Source of the DNA: CAYWFU01 sp964457585 | GTDB taxonomy: Bacteria > JACRDZ01 | DNA: 64,000 nt | Direction of reading: 5' to 3' | Assembly: GCA_964457585.1 (NCBI GenBank) | Contig: CAYWFU010000002.1 | Span: forward strand, 1 to 64,000 | Part shown: positions 1 to 8,085 of the stretch, piece by piece | Position numbering within the stretch: the first letter of the stretch is position 1 | Layout: every line of letters starts with the position of its first letter | The notes under the pieces: generated by a model | What the model was told of the DNA's origin: nothing | The model's database searches: none | Seen by the model: the letters and a program-made list of their open reading frames with translations, nothing else | Position numbers and translations under genes: made by a program

Positions 1-65
1 TTTTTTCATTAGTTAATTATATCTATTTTTCTAATTATATGTCAAGCAAAAAAAGATATATATAT

Positions 66-216
66 TCCCTGAATTGTTTCTGACTGGCAGTTTCCCATCC
101 CCTTCTAAATCAGTTAAGTCTCACAGTATTATTATGGCTATAACCTGCCAGAGTCTTAATTTGCCTTGTCTTATTATGTCAAAGGCATCAACAATACCTA
201 TCTTTCCAATATGGTT
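66..216 (-). pseudogene. Possible decayed dockerin/EF-hand-like fragment
   Basis: Read on the minus strand, this stretch gives GKIGIVDAFDIIRQ, then a stop codon, then LEGDGKL in the same frame. The spacing and wording (GxIxIVDAxxI, DGDGK-like loop) resemble a type I dockerin or other calcium-binding repeat. There is no start codon, the frame is interrupted, and neither repeat is complete. It could be the decayed 3' end of an extracellular protein gene that continues outside the window. The rest of positions 1-418 is AT-rich and shows no gene, apart from a weak palindrome around 250-270 (TTAACAATTGTCAATTAA). This is a similarity read by eye and nothing more. Confidence 0.22.
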
Positions 217-418
217 GGATAAAAAAAGCTTGACATACCCTCGTTGGTAATTAACAATTGTCAATTAAGCCATTAATATCAAAAAATAAATAAAATTCAA
301 TGCTTGTAAAATTATTAAAAATATTTTAAAATATACATTTGAATTTTGTAACTTTTAATAATTAATAGTTTTATATTATAAATATCAAATACTCAATTAA
401 TTTAAAGGGATATTTAAA

Positions 419-1357
419 ATGCTGAAAAAATTTTTGTTAATTATTCTGTTTTTGGTGACAGTAGTATTTTTTTCCGAAAATATAGAATCTTTTGAAGATC
501 ATTTTGAAATGAATAGAAAATTAAATACAGATACAGCAAATACAACAAGCATTTCTGATTTTAATGCAATTCAAAATGAATTGGATAACTTAAATCTGAA
601 ACTCCGTTCATCTGAAACTTCAAAAATTATCAGTATTTATTTACCTTCATATGGAGTAATTATTAAATTAGATTATAATAAAAATGTGCAAGTAGGTTAT
701 GGAAATGATTCTCTGACTGATGAAGAAAAACAGAATTATTTTAAAGTGACATCTATGTATAGTTTTATAATAAAAAATATGGCAGCAATTAAATCTATTA
801 AACCTGATGATTACATTATAGTGCAGATAAAATGCGCAAATATGTTTGTTCAGCGTATAATTCAGCAAAAAAATTTAGTAAATCTTTATTTGAAAAATGC
901 AGAATTTAATATTATCCAATCATTGTTAAAATTTGAAACAGATCCAAAAATACCAAAAAATAGAATTTTAAAAGATGTCCCGGAATATATTTCATCGACT
1001 ATCTTAAATATAGAAAATGAAAATTTCAATCCTATACTAAAAGTTCCCAATGAAATAGAAAATAGGATTAATGAAAATACAAAATATAAAGTGGTGACTT
1101 CTTATAATTCTCAATTTGGAGTTATAGTTTTTATATTAAATCCGGCAATGGTATCAGATGATGAAGCCAAGGATTTAATAGAAGATTTAACTGGAACAGT
1201 TTATAAAATAATAAAAAACTATAAAGATAGTAATTGGTTATATGTTATTGCAAGAAAACAGGGAAGTATTTTTGGCGGGACTTTAAATACACAAAATATT
1301 TTTTCCGAAGAAAATATAGAAGGTGATATAAAATGGTGGAGTTCTAAACAAGAATAA
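419..1357 (+). CDS. Hypothetical exported protein
   Basis: The product has 312 residues and I do not recognise it. An N-terminal hydrophobic segment after a short basic start (MLKKFLLIILFLVTVVFF) is a plausible Sec signal peptide without a lipobox cysteine. The rest is mixed alpha/beta and rich in Lys, Asn and Ile, with no repeats and no further membrane span. The ATG follows an AT-rich leader with only a weak purine stretch (AAAGGGA) as ribosome site. The trpE start follows 20 bases after the stop, so the gene may share a transcript with the tryptophan genes, but nothing in it suggests a role in tryptophan synthesis. A periplasmic or envelope location is an inference from the signal peptide alone. 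Confidence 0.7.
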   Translation: MLKKFLLIILFLVTVVFFSENIESFEDHFEMNRKLNTDTANTTSISDFNAIQNELDNLNLKLRSSETSKIISIYLPSYGVIIKLDYNKNVQVGYGNDSLTDEEKQNYFKVTSMYSFIIKNMAAIKSIKPDDYIIVQIKCANMFVQRIIQQKNLVNLYLKNAEFNIIQSLLKFETDPKIPKNRILKDVPEYISSTILNIENENFNPILKVPNEIENRINENTKYKVVTSYNSQFGVIVFILNPAMVSDDEAKDLIEDLTGTVYKIIKNYKDSNWLYVIARKQGSIFGGTLNTQNIFSEENIEGDIKWWSSKQE

Positions 1358-1376
1358 TGAAGATAGGAGAAAGAAA

Positions 1377-2858
1377 GTGTATTATCCTGCTCTTAAGGAA
1401 TTTATTACTTATTCTAATCAGGGGAATCTAATTCCTGTTTATAAAGAAATTTTAGCTGACATTGAAACTCCGCTTTCTGCTTTTATGAAAATTGATAGAG
1501 GAGAGTATTCATATTTGCTTGAAAGCATAGAAGGTGGAGAAAAAATAGCCCGATTCTCTTTTTTGGGAAGTAATCCGCAATTTATTTTTTTGAGTAATAA
1601 TGGAAATATAGAAATCATTCGAGATGGAAAAACAAAAAAAATAACAACTAAACAGGCTCCTCTTGTTGTATTAAAAAATTTTTTAAAAAAGTATAAACCC
1701 GTTTTGATTCAAGAACTGCCAAGGTTCCATGGAGGAGCAGTTGGTTTTTTAAGTTATGATATGATACGTTATTTTGAATCACTTCCTGATAAAAATCCCG
1801 ATGAATTAAAAACTCCTGAATGTCTTTTTATGTTTACTGATACTATTTTAGTTTTTGACCATGTAAAACACTCAATTAAAGTGGTAACAAATGCTTTTAT
1901 TGATAAAAAACGGGATATTCATGAAATTTATAGAGAAGCGCAGAAAAAAATAGATAATATAATAGCTGATTTAAAAAAGCCGTTAATCCTTGAAAACAGC
2001 AAAAAAAATAACAAGTTGAAAATAGAAATTAAATCAAATGTTACAAAAGATGAATATATAAAGAATGTACTCAAAGCAAAGGAATATATTAAAGCCGGAG
2101 ATATATTTCAAGTAGTGCTTTCTCAGAGATTAAGTGTAAAACTAACTAATAAACCGCTGGATGTTTATCGTGCTTTGCGTAAAATTAATCCTTCTCCATA
2201 TATGTATTTTTTACGGCTTGGAGACATGATTATTGTTGGAGCATCCCCTGAAATTTTTGTAAGAGTTGAAAATAAAAAAGTTGAAGTGCGGCCAATTGCA
2301 GGCACAAGGCCGCGGGGTAAGAATGAAGAAGAAGACAGCAAATTTCTGGATGAGTTATATAATGATCCAAAAGAACGCGCTGAGCATGTAATGCTCGTAG
2401 ATTTGGGAAGAAATGATATTGGTAAAGTATGTAAATATAACAGTATTGAAGTTAAGGAGTTTATGGTAATTGAAAAATATTCTCATGTTATGCATATGGT
2501 TACTGATGTGATTGGAGAATTAAATAAGAATAATGATATTTTTGATTGCATATCTGCTACTTTTCCGGCAGGAACAGTCTCAGGAGCGCCTAAAATCAGA
2601 GCTATGGAAATAATAGATGAATTGGAAAATACCCGTCGGGGACCTTATGCGGGCGCCATAGGTTACATTAGTTTTTCAAATAATCTGGATACGTGCATTA
2701 CCATAAGAACAATTGTTATAAAAAATAATACAGCATATATTCAGGCAGGTGCAGGTATTGTTGCTGATTCAGATCCGGTGAAGGAATATGAAGAAACTCT
2801 GAATAAAGCTCGTGGAATGATTAAAGCAATAGAAATGGCAGAGGAGGGCTTGGAATGA
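1377..2858 (+). CDS. trpE: Anthranilate synthase component I
   Basis: The enzyme makes anthranilate from chorismate using ammonia from TrpG, the first step of tryptophan synthesis. The product has 493 residues, normal for TrpE. The N-terminal domain carries LLES near residue 48, the motif that forms the tryptophan feedback site and favours TrpE over PabB. The C-terminal chorismate-binding domain shows GDIFQVVLSQR, RPIAGTRPRG, EHVMLVDLGRND, FPAGTVSGAPK and YAGAIGYI in order. The start is GTG, placed by the AGGAGA ribosome site at about 1365. The end overlaps trpG by ATGA, typical of translational coupling. No trpDCFBA genes follow, so the pathway is split in this genome. A dual role in p-aminobenzoate synthesis cannot be excluded. 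Confidence 0.96.
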   Translation: MYYPALKEFITYSNQGNLIPVYKEILADIETPLSAFMKIDRGEYSYLLESIEGGEKIARFSFLGSNPQFIFLSNNGNIEIIRDGKTKKITTKQAPLVVLKNFLKKYKPVLIQELPRFHGGAVGFLSYDMIRYFESLPDKNPDELKTPECLFMFTDTILVFDHVKHSIKVVTNAFIDKKRDIHEIYREAQKKIDNIIADLKKPLILENSKKNNKLKIEIKSNVTKDEYIKNVLKAKEYIKAGDIFQVVLSQRLSVKLTNKPLDVYRALRKINPSPYMYFLRLGDMIIVGASPEIFVRVENKKVEVRPIAGTRPRGKNEEEDSKFLDELYNDPKERAEHVMLVDLGRNDIGKVCKYNSIEVKEFMVIEKYSHVMHMVTDVIGELNKNNDIFDCISATFPAGTVSGAPKIRAMEIIDELENTRRGPYAGAIGYISFSNNLDTCITIRTIVIKNNTAYIQAGAGIVADSDPVKEYEETLNKARGMIKAIEMAEEGLE

Positions 2859-3436
2859 TATTAATGATAGATAATTATGATTCCTTTACTTATAATCTGG
2901 TGCAGTATTTAGGAGAACTGGGAGCATCTCTCGAAGTTTTTCGTAATGATAAAATATCTATCGCAAAAATAAAAAAGCTGTCCCCGGAAAAAATAGTTAT
3001 TTCGCCTGGGCCATGCACTCCGCTTGAAGCAGGAATTTCTAATGAAATAATAAAAATATTTGGAGAAAAAATTCCAATATTAGGAGTTTGCCTGGGACAC
3101 CAATGTATTGGATATGTATATGGAGGAGAAGTAGTGCGTGCTGATAGATTAATGCATGGGAAGACATCTTTTATTAATCATGATGGGGAAACTATTTTTA
3201 AAAATTTGAGCAATCCATTTGAAGCAACAAGATATCATTCACTAATTGTTAAAAAATCTTCATTGCCCTCTGTCCTGGAAATTTCAGCATGGACGGATGA
3301 AGGTGAAATAATGGGGCTGCGTCATAAAATATTCCCTGTAGAAGGTGTTCAGTTTCATCCTGAATCAATACTTACAATAGAAGGGAAAAAAATATTAAAA
3401 AATTTTTTAAATATTAAAAATGGAAAACATAAATAA
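2855..3436 (+). CDS. trpG: Anthranilate synthase glutamine amidotransferase component
   Basis: This class I glutamine amidotransferase releases ammonia from glutamine for the partner TrpE. The product has 193 residues, the full length of a free-standing TrpG/PabA. The N-terminal MIDNYDSFTYNLVQYLGELG, the oxyanion region SPGPCTP, the nucleophile Cys79 in GVCLGHQ and the His168/Glu170 pair in FHPES are all present. The ATG lies inside the trpE stop (ATGA overlap), so the subunits should be made in equal amounts. The same subunit may also serve folate synthesis, since many bacteria share TrpG/PabA and no separate pabA is visible here. The 3' end overlaps the following membrane-protein gene by 17 bases. 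Confidence 0.95.
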   Translation: MILMIDNYDSFTYNLVQYLGELGASLEVFRNDKISIAKIKKLSPEKIVISPGPCTPLEAGISNEIIKIFGEKIPILGVCLGHQCIGYVYGGEVVRADRLMHGKTSFINHDGETIFKNLSNPFEATRYHSLIVKKSSLPSVLEISAWTDEGEIMGLRHKIFPVEGVQFHPESILTIEGKKILKNFLNIKNGKHK

Positions 3437-4037
3437 AACAGAAGAAGATTCCAAAAATAAATCTCAACAAATACAGCCTAAACAAGCACAACCGGGTATT
3501 ATTGAAGTTGGCAAGATTCACGAGATGGGAAGAGTCAGTTTACAGATTGATACTTATGATGATATTTTTTCAGATTTTGATCCAAGACCATTTTCTGAAC
3601 GGACTTTATCAGATGATTTTTTGTTAGAATCAAAAAAAGCTTTTCGGGAAAAAGAATCAGGCAGGCTGGAACTGAGATTTCTTATTCCAGAAAAAGAAAG
3701 ATATGCGGAATTTGAAGCAATAATCATCAAAAGATTAAAAGACCATTTTAAAAAACATTATCAGTTGCAAAGAAAGGAATTTGAAAAATCAAGAAAGAAT
3801 GCTATTTATTTTATTATTTCCGGCTTCATTTTGATGTTAATTTCAAGCTTTATTGATTTCTACCAGACACAAAAATTTATTTATTCTTTTTTAATAACAA
3901 TTTTTGAACCTACAGGTTGGTTTTTTGTATGGTATGGGATGGATTATATTTTTTATAAAATGAAAGATGAAAGAGTTACACTCGAATTTTATCAAAAAAT
4001 GGTTAGAACAGAAATTACATTTCTTCCATATCAATAA
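3420..4037 (+). CDS. Hypothetical membrane protein with acidic N-terminus
   Basis: The product has 205 residues. Residues 1-25 are polar and rich in Gln, Lys and Asn, and look disordered. Residues 95-125 form a charged, probably helical segment. Two hydrophobic segments follow (about 127-145 and 155-175), separated by a short polar turn, and the tail is soluble. This reads as a two-span inner-membrane protein with a large cytoplasmic N-terminal part. I recognise no family. The start overlaps trpG by 17 bases and no clear ribosome site is visible, so expression may depend on coupling. The mdh ribosome site follows directly after the stop. Confidence 0.7.
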   Translation: MENINKTEEDSKNKSQQIQPKQAQPGIIEVGKIHEMGRVSLQIDTYDDIFSDFDPRPFSERTLSDDFLLESKKAFREKESGRLELRFLIPEKERYAEFEAIIIKRLKDHFKKHYQLQRKEFEKSRKNAIYFIISGFILMLISSFIDFYQTQKFIYSFLITIFEPTGWFFVWYGMDYIFYKMKDERVTLEFYQKMVRTEITFLPYQ

Positions 4038-4056
4038 AACATTAGGGGATTTAATA

Positions 4057-4983
4057 ATGAAAATTTGTGTTATAGGAGCAGGACATGTTGGAGCTACAAC
4101 AGCTCAAAGAATTATTGAAAAGGGATTAGGGGATGTTGTTTTAATAGATGTTAAGGAGGGGATTGCAGAAGGGAAAGCGCTGGATCTATTACAGACAAAT
4201 CCAATAGAAAGTTTTAACCGCAAAATTACAGGAACATGTGATTTTAAAAAAATTACAGGATCTCATATCGTTGTTGTTACTGCCGGTTTTCCCAGACAAC
4301 CCGGGATGAGCCGAACCGACTTGTTAAATAAAAATGTGGAGATAATAAAAAATGTTTCAATGAGTATTAGAGAATACGCTCCTAATTCTTATGTTCTTAT
4401 AGTGACAAATCCACTTGATATTATGGCTTATCTTGCGATGAAAATTACAGGTTTTAATCCTGCCAAAGTTATTGGTATGGCTGGGATATTGGACAGCGCT
4501 CGTTTTCGTACTTTTATAGCAAGTGAATTAGGCGTGGCTCCTCAGGATGTTCAGGCAATGGTCCTGGGCGGACATGGGGATTCAATGGTTCCTTTAATCG
4601 AGTATACAACTGTAAGTGGAATCCCAATAACTCATTTCTTATCATCTGATGCATTAGAAAAAATAATTGAACGCACAAGAAATGGAGGTGCTGAAATTGT
4701 ATCTCTTTTAAAAACAGGAAGCGCTTATTATGCACCTTCATCCAGCGTAGTAGATATGGTAGCCGCAATAATAAATGATTCAAAACGCGTGATTGCAGCT
4801 TCGGTATTTTTGAATGGTGAATATGGATATAATGATTTATATCTTGGTGTCCCAATTATACTTGGTAAAAATGGAGTGGAAAAAATTATTGAGGTGCCTC
4901 TCGGGAGTAATGACAAAACAGCATTGGATAAATCAGCTAAAATTGTTAAAGATGGAATTTCTGAGATAAAAGATAAGATTTAA
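4057..4983 (+). CDS. mdh: Malate dehydrogenase (LDH-like type)
   Basis: The enzyme interconverts malate and oxaloacetate with NAD. The product has 308 residues. It shows the dinucleotide fold GAGHVGA (residues 7-13), the substrate loop FPRQPGMSR with Arg80 and Arg86, VTNPLD, the Asp146/Arg149 pair in LDSARF and catalytic His173 in GGHGDS. An Arg rather than Gln at the loop position (Arg80) marks malate rather than lactate specificity. An in-frame ATG exists 30 codons upstream inside the previous gene, but the Rossmann motif begins at once after ATG 4057 and a TTAGGGGA ribosome site precedes it, so I chose this start. Fumarase alpha follows after a small inserted repeat, which suggests a short TCA-branch gene pair. 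Confidence 0.96.
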   Translation: MKICVIGAGHVGATTAQRIIEKGLGDVVLIDVKEGIAEGKALDLLQTNPIESFNRKITGTCDFKKITGSHIVVVTAGFPRQPGMSRTDLLNKNVEIIKNVSMSIREYAPNSYVLIVTNPLDIMAYLAMKITGFNPAKVIGMAGILDSARFRTFIASELGVAPQDVQAMVLGGHGDSMVPLIEYTTVSGIPITHFLSSDALEKIIERTRNGGAEIVSLLKTGSAYYAPSSSVVDMVAAIINDSKRVIAASVFLNGEYGYNDLYLGVPIILGKNGVEKIIEVPLGSNDKTALDKSAKIVKDGISEIKDKI

Positions 4984-5073
4984 TCGGAGTAACTATTCAG
5001 GTGGTTAGACAGAAGGTGGAAGGTATTAGGACTTCAGCCTTCAGGCTAAATACCTGAATAGTTACTAATCGGA
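4981..5073 (+). mobile_element. 77-bp MITE-like insertion with 8-bp target duplication
   Basis: The 14-base inverted ends GTAACTATTCAGGT (4989-5002) and ACCTGAATAGTTAC (5052-5065) are perfect complements. The flanking eight bases TAATCGGA occur at 4981-4988 and again at 5066-5073, the signature of a target-site duplication. Removing one copy with the element restores a simple mdh stop, GGAG ribosome site and fumarase start. The left copy contains the mdh stop codon and the right copy keeps the GGA of the fumarase ribosome site. The element carries no gene. An IR of this size could also form a hairpin in the mRNA between the two cistrons. Confidence 0.8.
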
Positions 5074-5078
5074 GTAAT

Positions 5079-5927
5079 ATGCGTAAAATATCATCAGATA
5101 GAATAACAGAAGCTATTTCAAAAATGTGTATTGAGATTAATTATTCAATGGATAAAAAAATAATTAATGCTCTAAAAAAATCCTTGCAAACAGAATCTTC
5201 CCCATTAGCAAAAAAAATTTTCTCTCAAATGTTTTTAAATGCGAAAATAGCATCAGAAAAAAATATACCTTTATGTCAGGATACCGGTGCAACAGTGGTT
5301 TTTATAGAAATAGGGCAGAATGTGCATATTACAGGTGAATTATTGGAAATAGCAATAAATAACGGCGTACGAAACGGGTATAGAGATGGATTTTTGAGAA
5401 AATCAATTGTTGGCAATCCTTTACCTGGAAACCGTGTAAATACAAATGATAATACACCGGCAATGATCTATATTGAAATAGTGCGCGGAGATAAAATTAG
5501 AATAAAATTGGGAGCAAAAGGCGCTGGAAGTGAAAATAAAAGTGCGATAAAAATGTTCAATCCTACAGCTTCATGGGAAAATATCGAAAATTTTATTTTA
5601 GGTACGATAAAAGAAGCCGGTTCAAATCCATGCCCTCCGGTAATAGCAGGAATAGGTATTGGAGGAACATTTGAGAAATCAGCATTATTGGCAAAAAAAG
5701 CCTGTCTGAGAAATATCGGAGAAAAAAATAAAGATAAAAAAATTGCCGAACTTGAAAAAAATTTGCTGAAGAAAATAAATTCACTTAATATTGGACCTTT
5801 AGGATTTGGAGGAAAAACTTCAGCATTAGCCGTTAATATTGAAACCTATCCCTGTCATATTGCAAGCCTTCCGGTAGCGGTAAATTTAAATTGCTTTACT
5901 TACAGACATGCGGAAATAGTAATATAA
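5079..5927 (+). CDS. fumA: Class I fumarate hydratase, alpha subunit
   Basis: This is the iron-sulfur subunit of a two-subunit, oxygen-sensitive fumarase (or closely related tartrate dehydratase). The product has 282 residues, normal for the alpha part. Three candidate cluster cysteines are seen: Cys66 in PLCQDTG, Cys185 in NPCPPVIAG and Cys272 in NLNCF. The signatures GAKGAGSENKS and GPLGFGGKTSA are also clear. The start is fixed by the GGAGTAAT ribosome site that survives the repeat insertion just upstream. The beta subunit, normally the next gene, is absent here: mobA follows after 13 bases. The partner must lie elsewhere in the genome if the enzyme works. Fumarase is more likely than tartrate dehydratase given the mdh neighbour. 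Confidence 0.92.
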   Translation: MRKISSDRITEAISKMCIEINYSMDKKIINALKKSLQTESSPLAKKIFSQMFLNAKIASEKNIPLCQDTGATVVFIEIGQNVHITGELLEIAINNGVRNGYRDGFLRKSIVGNPLPGNRVNTNDNTPAMIYIEIVRGDKIRIKLGAKGAGSENKSAIKMFNPTASWENIENFILGTIKEAGSNPCPPVIAGIGIGGTFEKSALLAKKACLRNIGEKNKDKKIAELEKNLLKKINSLNIGPLGFGGKTSALAVNIETYPCHIASLPVAVNLNCFTYRHAEIVI

Positions 5928-5940
5928 TAGGGTTGTAAAT

Positions 5941-6561
5941 ATGAAAAAATCAATTACAGGAATTATACTTGCAGGTGGAAAAAATTCCCGTATGGGTACG
6001 CATAAAGCGTTTCTTAAATTTGGTAAAAAATTTCTTATTGAACTGATAATCGATATACATTTACAGTTTACAAAAAATATTATTATAGTGACCGATGACA
6101 AAAAACGTTTTAAAAAAATATCAAATGTTGAATTAGTTGAAGATGAAATTTCTTATAGAGGCCCATTATCAGGGATGCTGTATGGTCTTAAAGCGACAAA
6201 TAATTATTTTAATTTAATAACATCATGCGACTCCCCGTTTATACAAAAAAATCTGGTTGAACATTTAATAAATATAGCATTTAAAGAAAAAGAATATGAT
6301 ATTGTAATCCCATATTTAGAAAATAAATATGAACCATTGCTTGCAATATATTCAACTGCATGTATTCAATGGATACAAAAGACATTGGACAATAATTGTT
6401 TTAAAATTACTGATTTTTTTACCAATGTAAAAATAAAAAAAGTATTTCAAAAAGAAATAGTCAAATTTGATCCTGAATTTAAAAGTTTTATTAATATAAA
6501 TACACCGCAAGAGTTTTTTAAATATTCAAATTTAAATATTCAAAATAGAGTTGACATATAA
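5941..6561 (+). CDS. mobA: Molybdenum cofactor guanylyltransferase
   Basis: The protein transfers GMP from GTP to molybdopterin to form the MGD cofactor of DMSO-reductase-type enzymes. The product has 206 residues, close to the family norm. The nucleotide-binding signature LAGGKNSRMGTHKAFL lies at residues 11-26, followed by YRGPLSGMLYGL and the metal-site region SCDSPF (commonly CDMPF). The C-terminal FININTPQEF fits the family ending NxxTPEDL. Fumarase alpha ends 13 bases upstream, so the genes are probably co-transcribed. Its presence implies that molybdenum or tungsten oxidoreductases occur elsewhere in the genome. A related nucleotidyltransferase of the MobA-like group is the main alternative. 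Confidence 0.88.
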   Translation: MKKSITGIILAGGKNSRMGTHKAFLKFGKKFLIELIIDIHLQFTKNIIIVTDDKKRFKKISNVELVEDEISYRGPLSGMLYGLKATNNYFNLITSCDSPFIQKNLVEHLINIAFKEKEYDIVIPYLENKYEPLLAIYSTACIQWIQKTLDNNCFKITDFFTNVKIKKVFQKEIVKFDPEFKSFININTPQEFFKYSNLNIQNRVDI

Positions 6562-6600
6562 ATTAAAAGTAAATAATATATATATAAAAAGGAGAAAAAC

Positions 6601-6951
6601 ATGGGAAGAGATATCTCTGATGAAGAAGTTGGTATAAAATCTTTTCATTTAAGACGTGAACGAGCAGTTGAGCAAAGCATTGATAAAATCAGGCAAAATC
6701 TGGGTAATAACTGGCAGAAATTATCTTTCAATGATACTCAAACACTGCATTGGGTTCTGGGAGAAGTATGGTCTTTTATTGCTCGTGATAGCTGGAATAA
6801 TACTATTTTTAGTATGCTTGAATATAATGATATTAAAAAAATTCTTGAAATAGCTGCACAAATAACAAGCCATAAAATAATGGGAGGTGTCGGACTGGAT
6901 CAGGTTAATAGAATATTACAATCTAAAAAATTACCTAATTATCAGGAATAA
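6601..6951 (+). CDS. Hypothetical soluble protein
   Basis: The product has 116 residues, a strong AAGGAG ribosome site and no signal peptide or membrane span. It is predicted mostly helical with a Trp-rich middle (NNWQKLSFNDTQTLHW, EVWSFIARDSW). I do not recognise the family. It sits between mobA and the RlpA-like gene on the same strand with short gaps, so it may belong to the same transcript. Nothing in it points to molybdopterin or peptidoglycan work. An alternative frame at 6656 is a shadow of this gene. Confidence 0.65.
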   Translation: MGRDISDEEVGIKSFHLRRERAVEQSIDKIRQNLGNNWQKLSFNDTQTLHWVLGEVWSFIARDSWNNTIFSMLEYNDIKKILEIAAQITSHKIMGGVGLDQVNRILQSKKLPNYQE

Positions 6952-7003
6952 TATTCAGGCAAATCAGTAGTAGCGCACAATATCAATGTTGAGGTAGGGG
7001 CAA

Positions 7004-7894
7004 ATGTTTTGCTTTTCTCCTAATCCCGCTTTGGCGGGATTAGAAATCACCAATTCATCCCGAAATACAGCGTTCTCGGCAATTTTACTCCTCACCGTAC
7101 TAGTGAAGTACGGTTGTGTCATAAAATTGCCTGTGGCCTTGTCTTTCGGGCGACTTGGCGATTTACCCAAATTCCTAAATCGGAATTTGGGCTTTTCTCT
7201 CCGAATTGAAATATTTCTAATATTTCTTTTGTTTATTTCTGCTTGCTCAAGAAGACCATATGTTAAATCATACGGTAAATCATCATATGAAGTCGAAGGA
7301 GAGCATTACTATCCTATTACTGAATCCAAAGGTTTTACTCAGGAAGGAATAGCTTCCTGGTATGGCAAAGATTTTCATGGTAAAACAACTGCCAACGGTG
7401 AAATATATGATATGCACGCAAAAACAGCCGCGCATAAAACTCTCCCTCTTGGGACATATGTCAAAGTTTCAAATTTGGAAAATAGCAAAACAATTATAGT
7501 CAGGATAAATGATCGCGGGCCTTTTGTCAGAGGAAGAATAATAGATCTTTCGTATGCTGCTGCTCAGGAATTGGGAATTGATATTGCCGGAACTGCCTCT
7601 GTCAGAATCGAGGCTCTTGATAATGATAACATAGAGAGTATATCCGATAAAGATTTTAATCAGGGTAAATTTACAATTCAAATCGGTTCATTCAAAAATA
7701 AGGACAATGCTGAGCGGTTGCTAGGTCAGCTAAAACGAATATATTCAACTGCCAATATGGTTATCTATAATTCAGAAGAAGGCACATTTTATCGTATAAG
7801 AGTCGGAAATTTTAATCTCCTTGATAAAGCAGATGAAGCTCAGGAAGAGCTTGAAGATAGAGGGTATAAGGAAGCAATGGTAATTGCTGAATAA
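7004..7894 (+). CDS. rlpA: RlpA-like septal ring lytic transglycosylase lipoprotein with SPOR domain and in-frame insertion
   Basis: RlpA proteins cut naked glycan strands of peptidoglycan and find division sites through a SPOR domain. After the N-terminal region the product shows a double-psi beta-barrel (EGIASWYGKDFHGKTTANGE, KTAAHKTLPLGTYVKV, VRINDRGPFV, IIDLSYAAAQELG) and a C-terminal SPOR domain (FTIQIGSFKNKDNAERL). The lipobox ISAC lies near residue 80, far too deep for a normal signal. The cause is visible: 180 bases between two copies of GCTTTTCTC interrupt the signal sequence in frame. Without them the protein would start MFCFSLRIEIFLIFLLF, a normal lipoprotein signal. GAGGTAGGGG just before ATG 7004 supports this start. 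As it stands the protein may be mis-targeted. Confidence 0.88.
   Translation: MFCFSPNPALAGLEITNSSRNTAFSAILLLTVLVKYGCVIKLPVALSFGRLGDLPKFLNRNLGFSLRIEIFLIFLLFISACSRRPYVKSYGKSSYEVEGEHYYPITESKGFTQEGIASWYGKDFHGKTTANGEIYDMHAKTAAHKTLPLGTYVKVSNLENSKTIIVRINDRGPFVRGRIIDLSYAAAQELGIDIAGTASVRIEALDNDNIESISDKDFNQGKFTIQIGSFKNKDNAERLLGQLKRIYSTANMVIYNSEEGTFYRIRVGNFNLLDKADEAQEELEDRGYKEAMVIAE
7011..7199 (+). mobile_element. In-frame palindromic insertion inside the rlpA signal sequence
   Basis: The nine bases GCTTTTCTC occur at 7011-7019 and 7191-7199, bracketing the inserted sequence. The insert begins with the hairpin CTAATCCCGC/GCGGGATTAG, has a central hairpin CCGTACT/AGTACGG (7096-7114), and ends with CCCAAATTCC/GGAATTTGGG (7167-7192). 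The repeat period of 180 bases is a multiple of three and the insert contains no stop in the rlpA frame, so it adds 60 residues. Size, multiple hairpins and in-frame placement are reminiscent of Rickettsia palindromic elements, but I claim no relationship. No other copy is visible in this window. Confidence 0.72.
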
Positions 7895-8085
7895 GTAAAC
7901 AAATATCTTAGAATTATTAATAGATTTTTGCAATTAGTTTTATTTTAACCCGACTTAAGCTGTAAAACACCTAGTTTCTCAACTGGCTTGTATAAAAATT
8001 GAGGTTGATAAATATTTACTAAAGTGATAGAATCAGATCTAAAGAAAAGTTTTTTTAACTGATACTAAAGAAAAGAAACTCAAAT

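Noticed and set aside
3967..4056. Upstream start for malate dehydrogenase
   Set aside because: The extra 30 codons overlap the previous gene in another frame, and the Rossmann motif and ribosome site place the start at 4057.
4514..4855. 113-codon minus-strand frame inside mdh
   Set aside because: Antisense of a fully conserved mdh; no ribosome site and an implausible composition.
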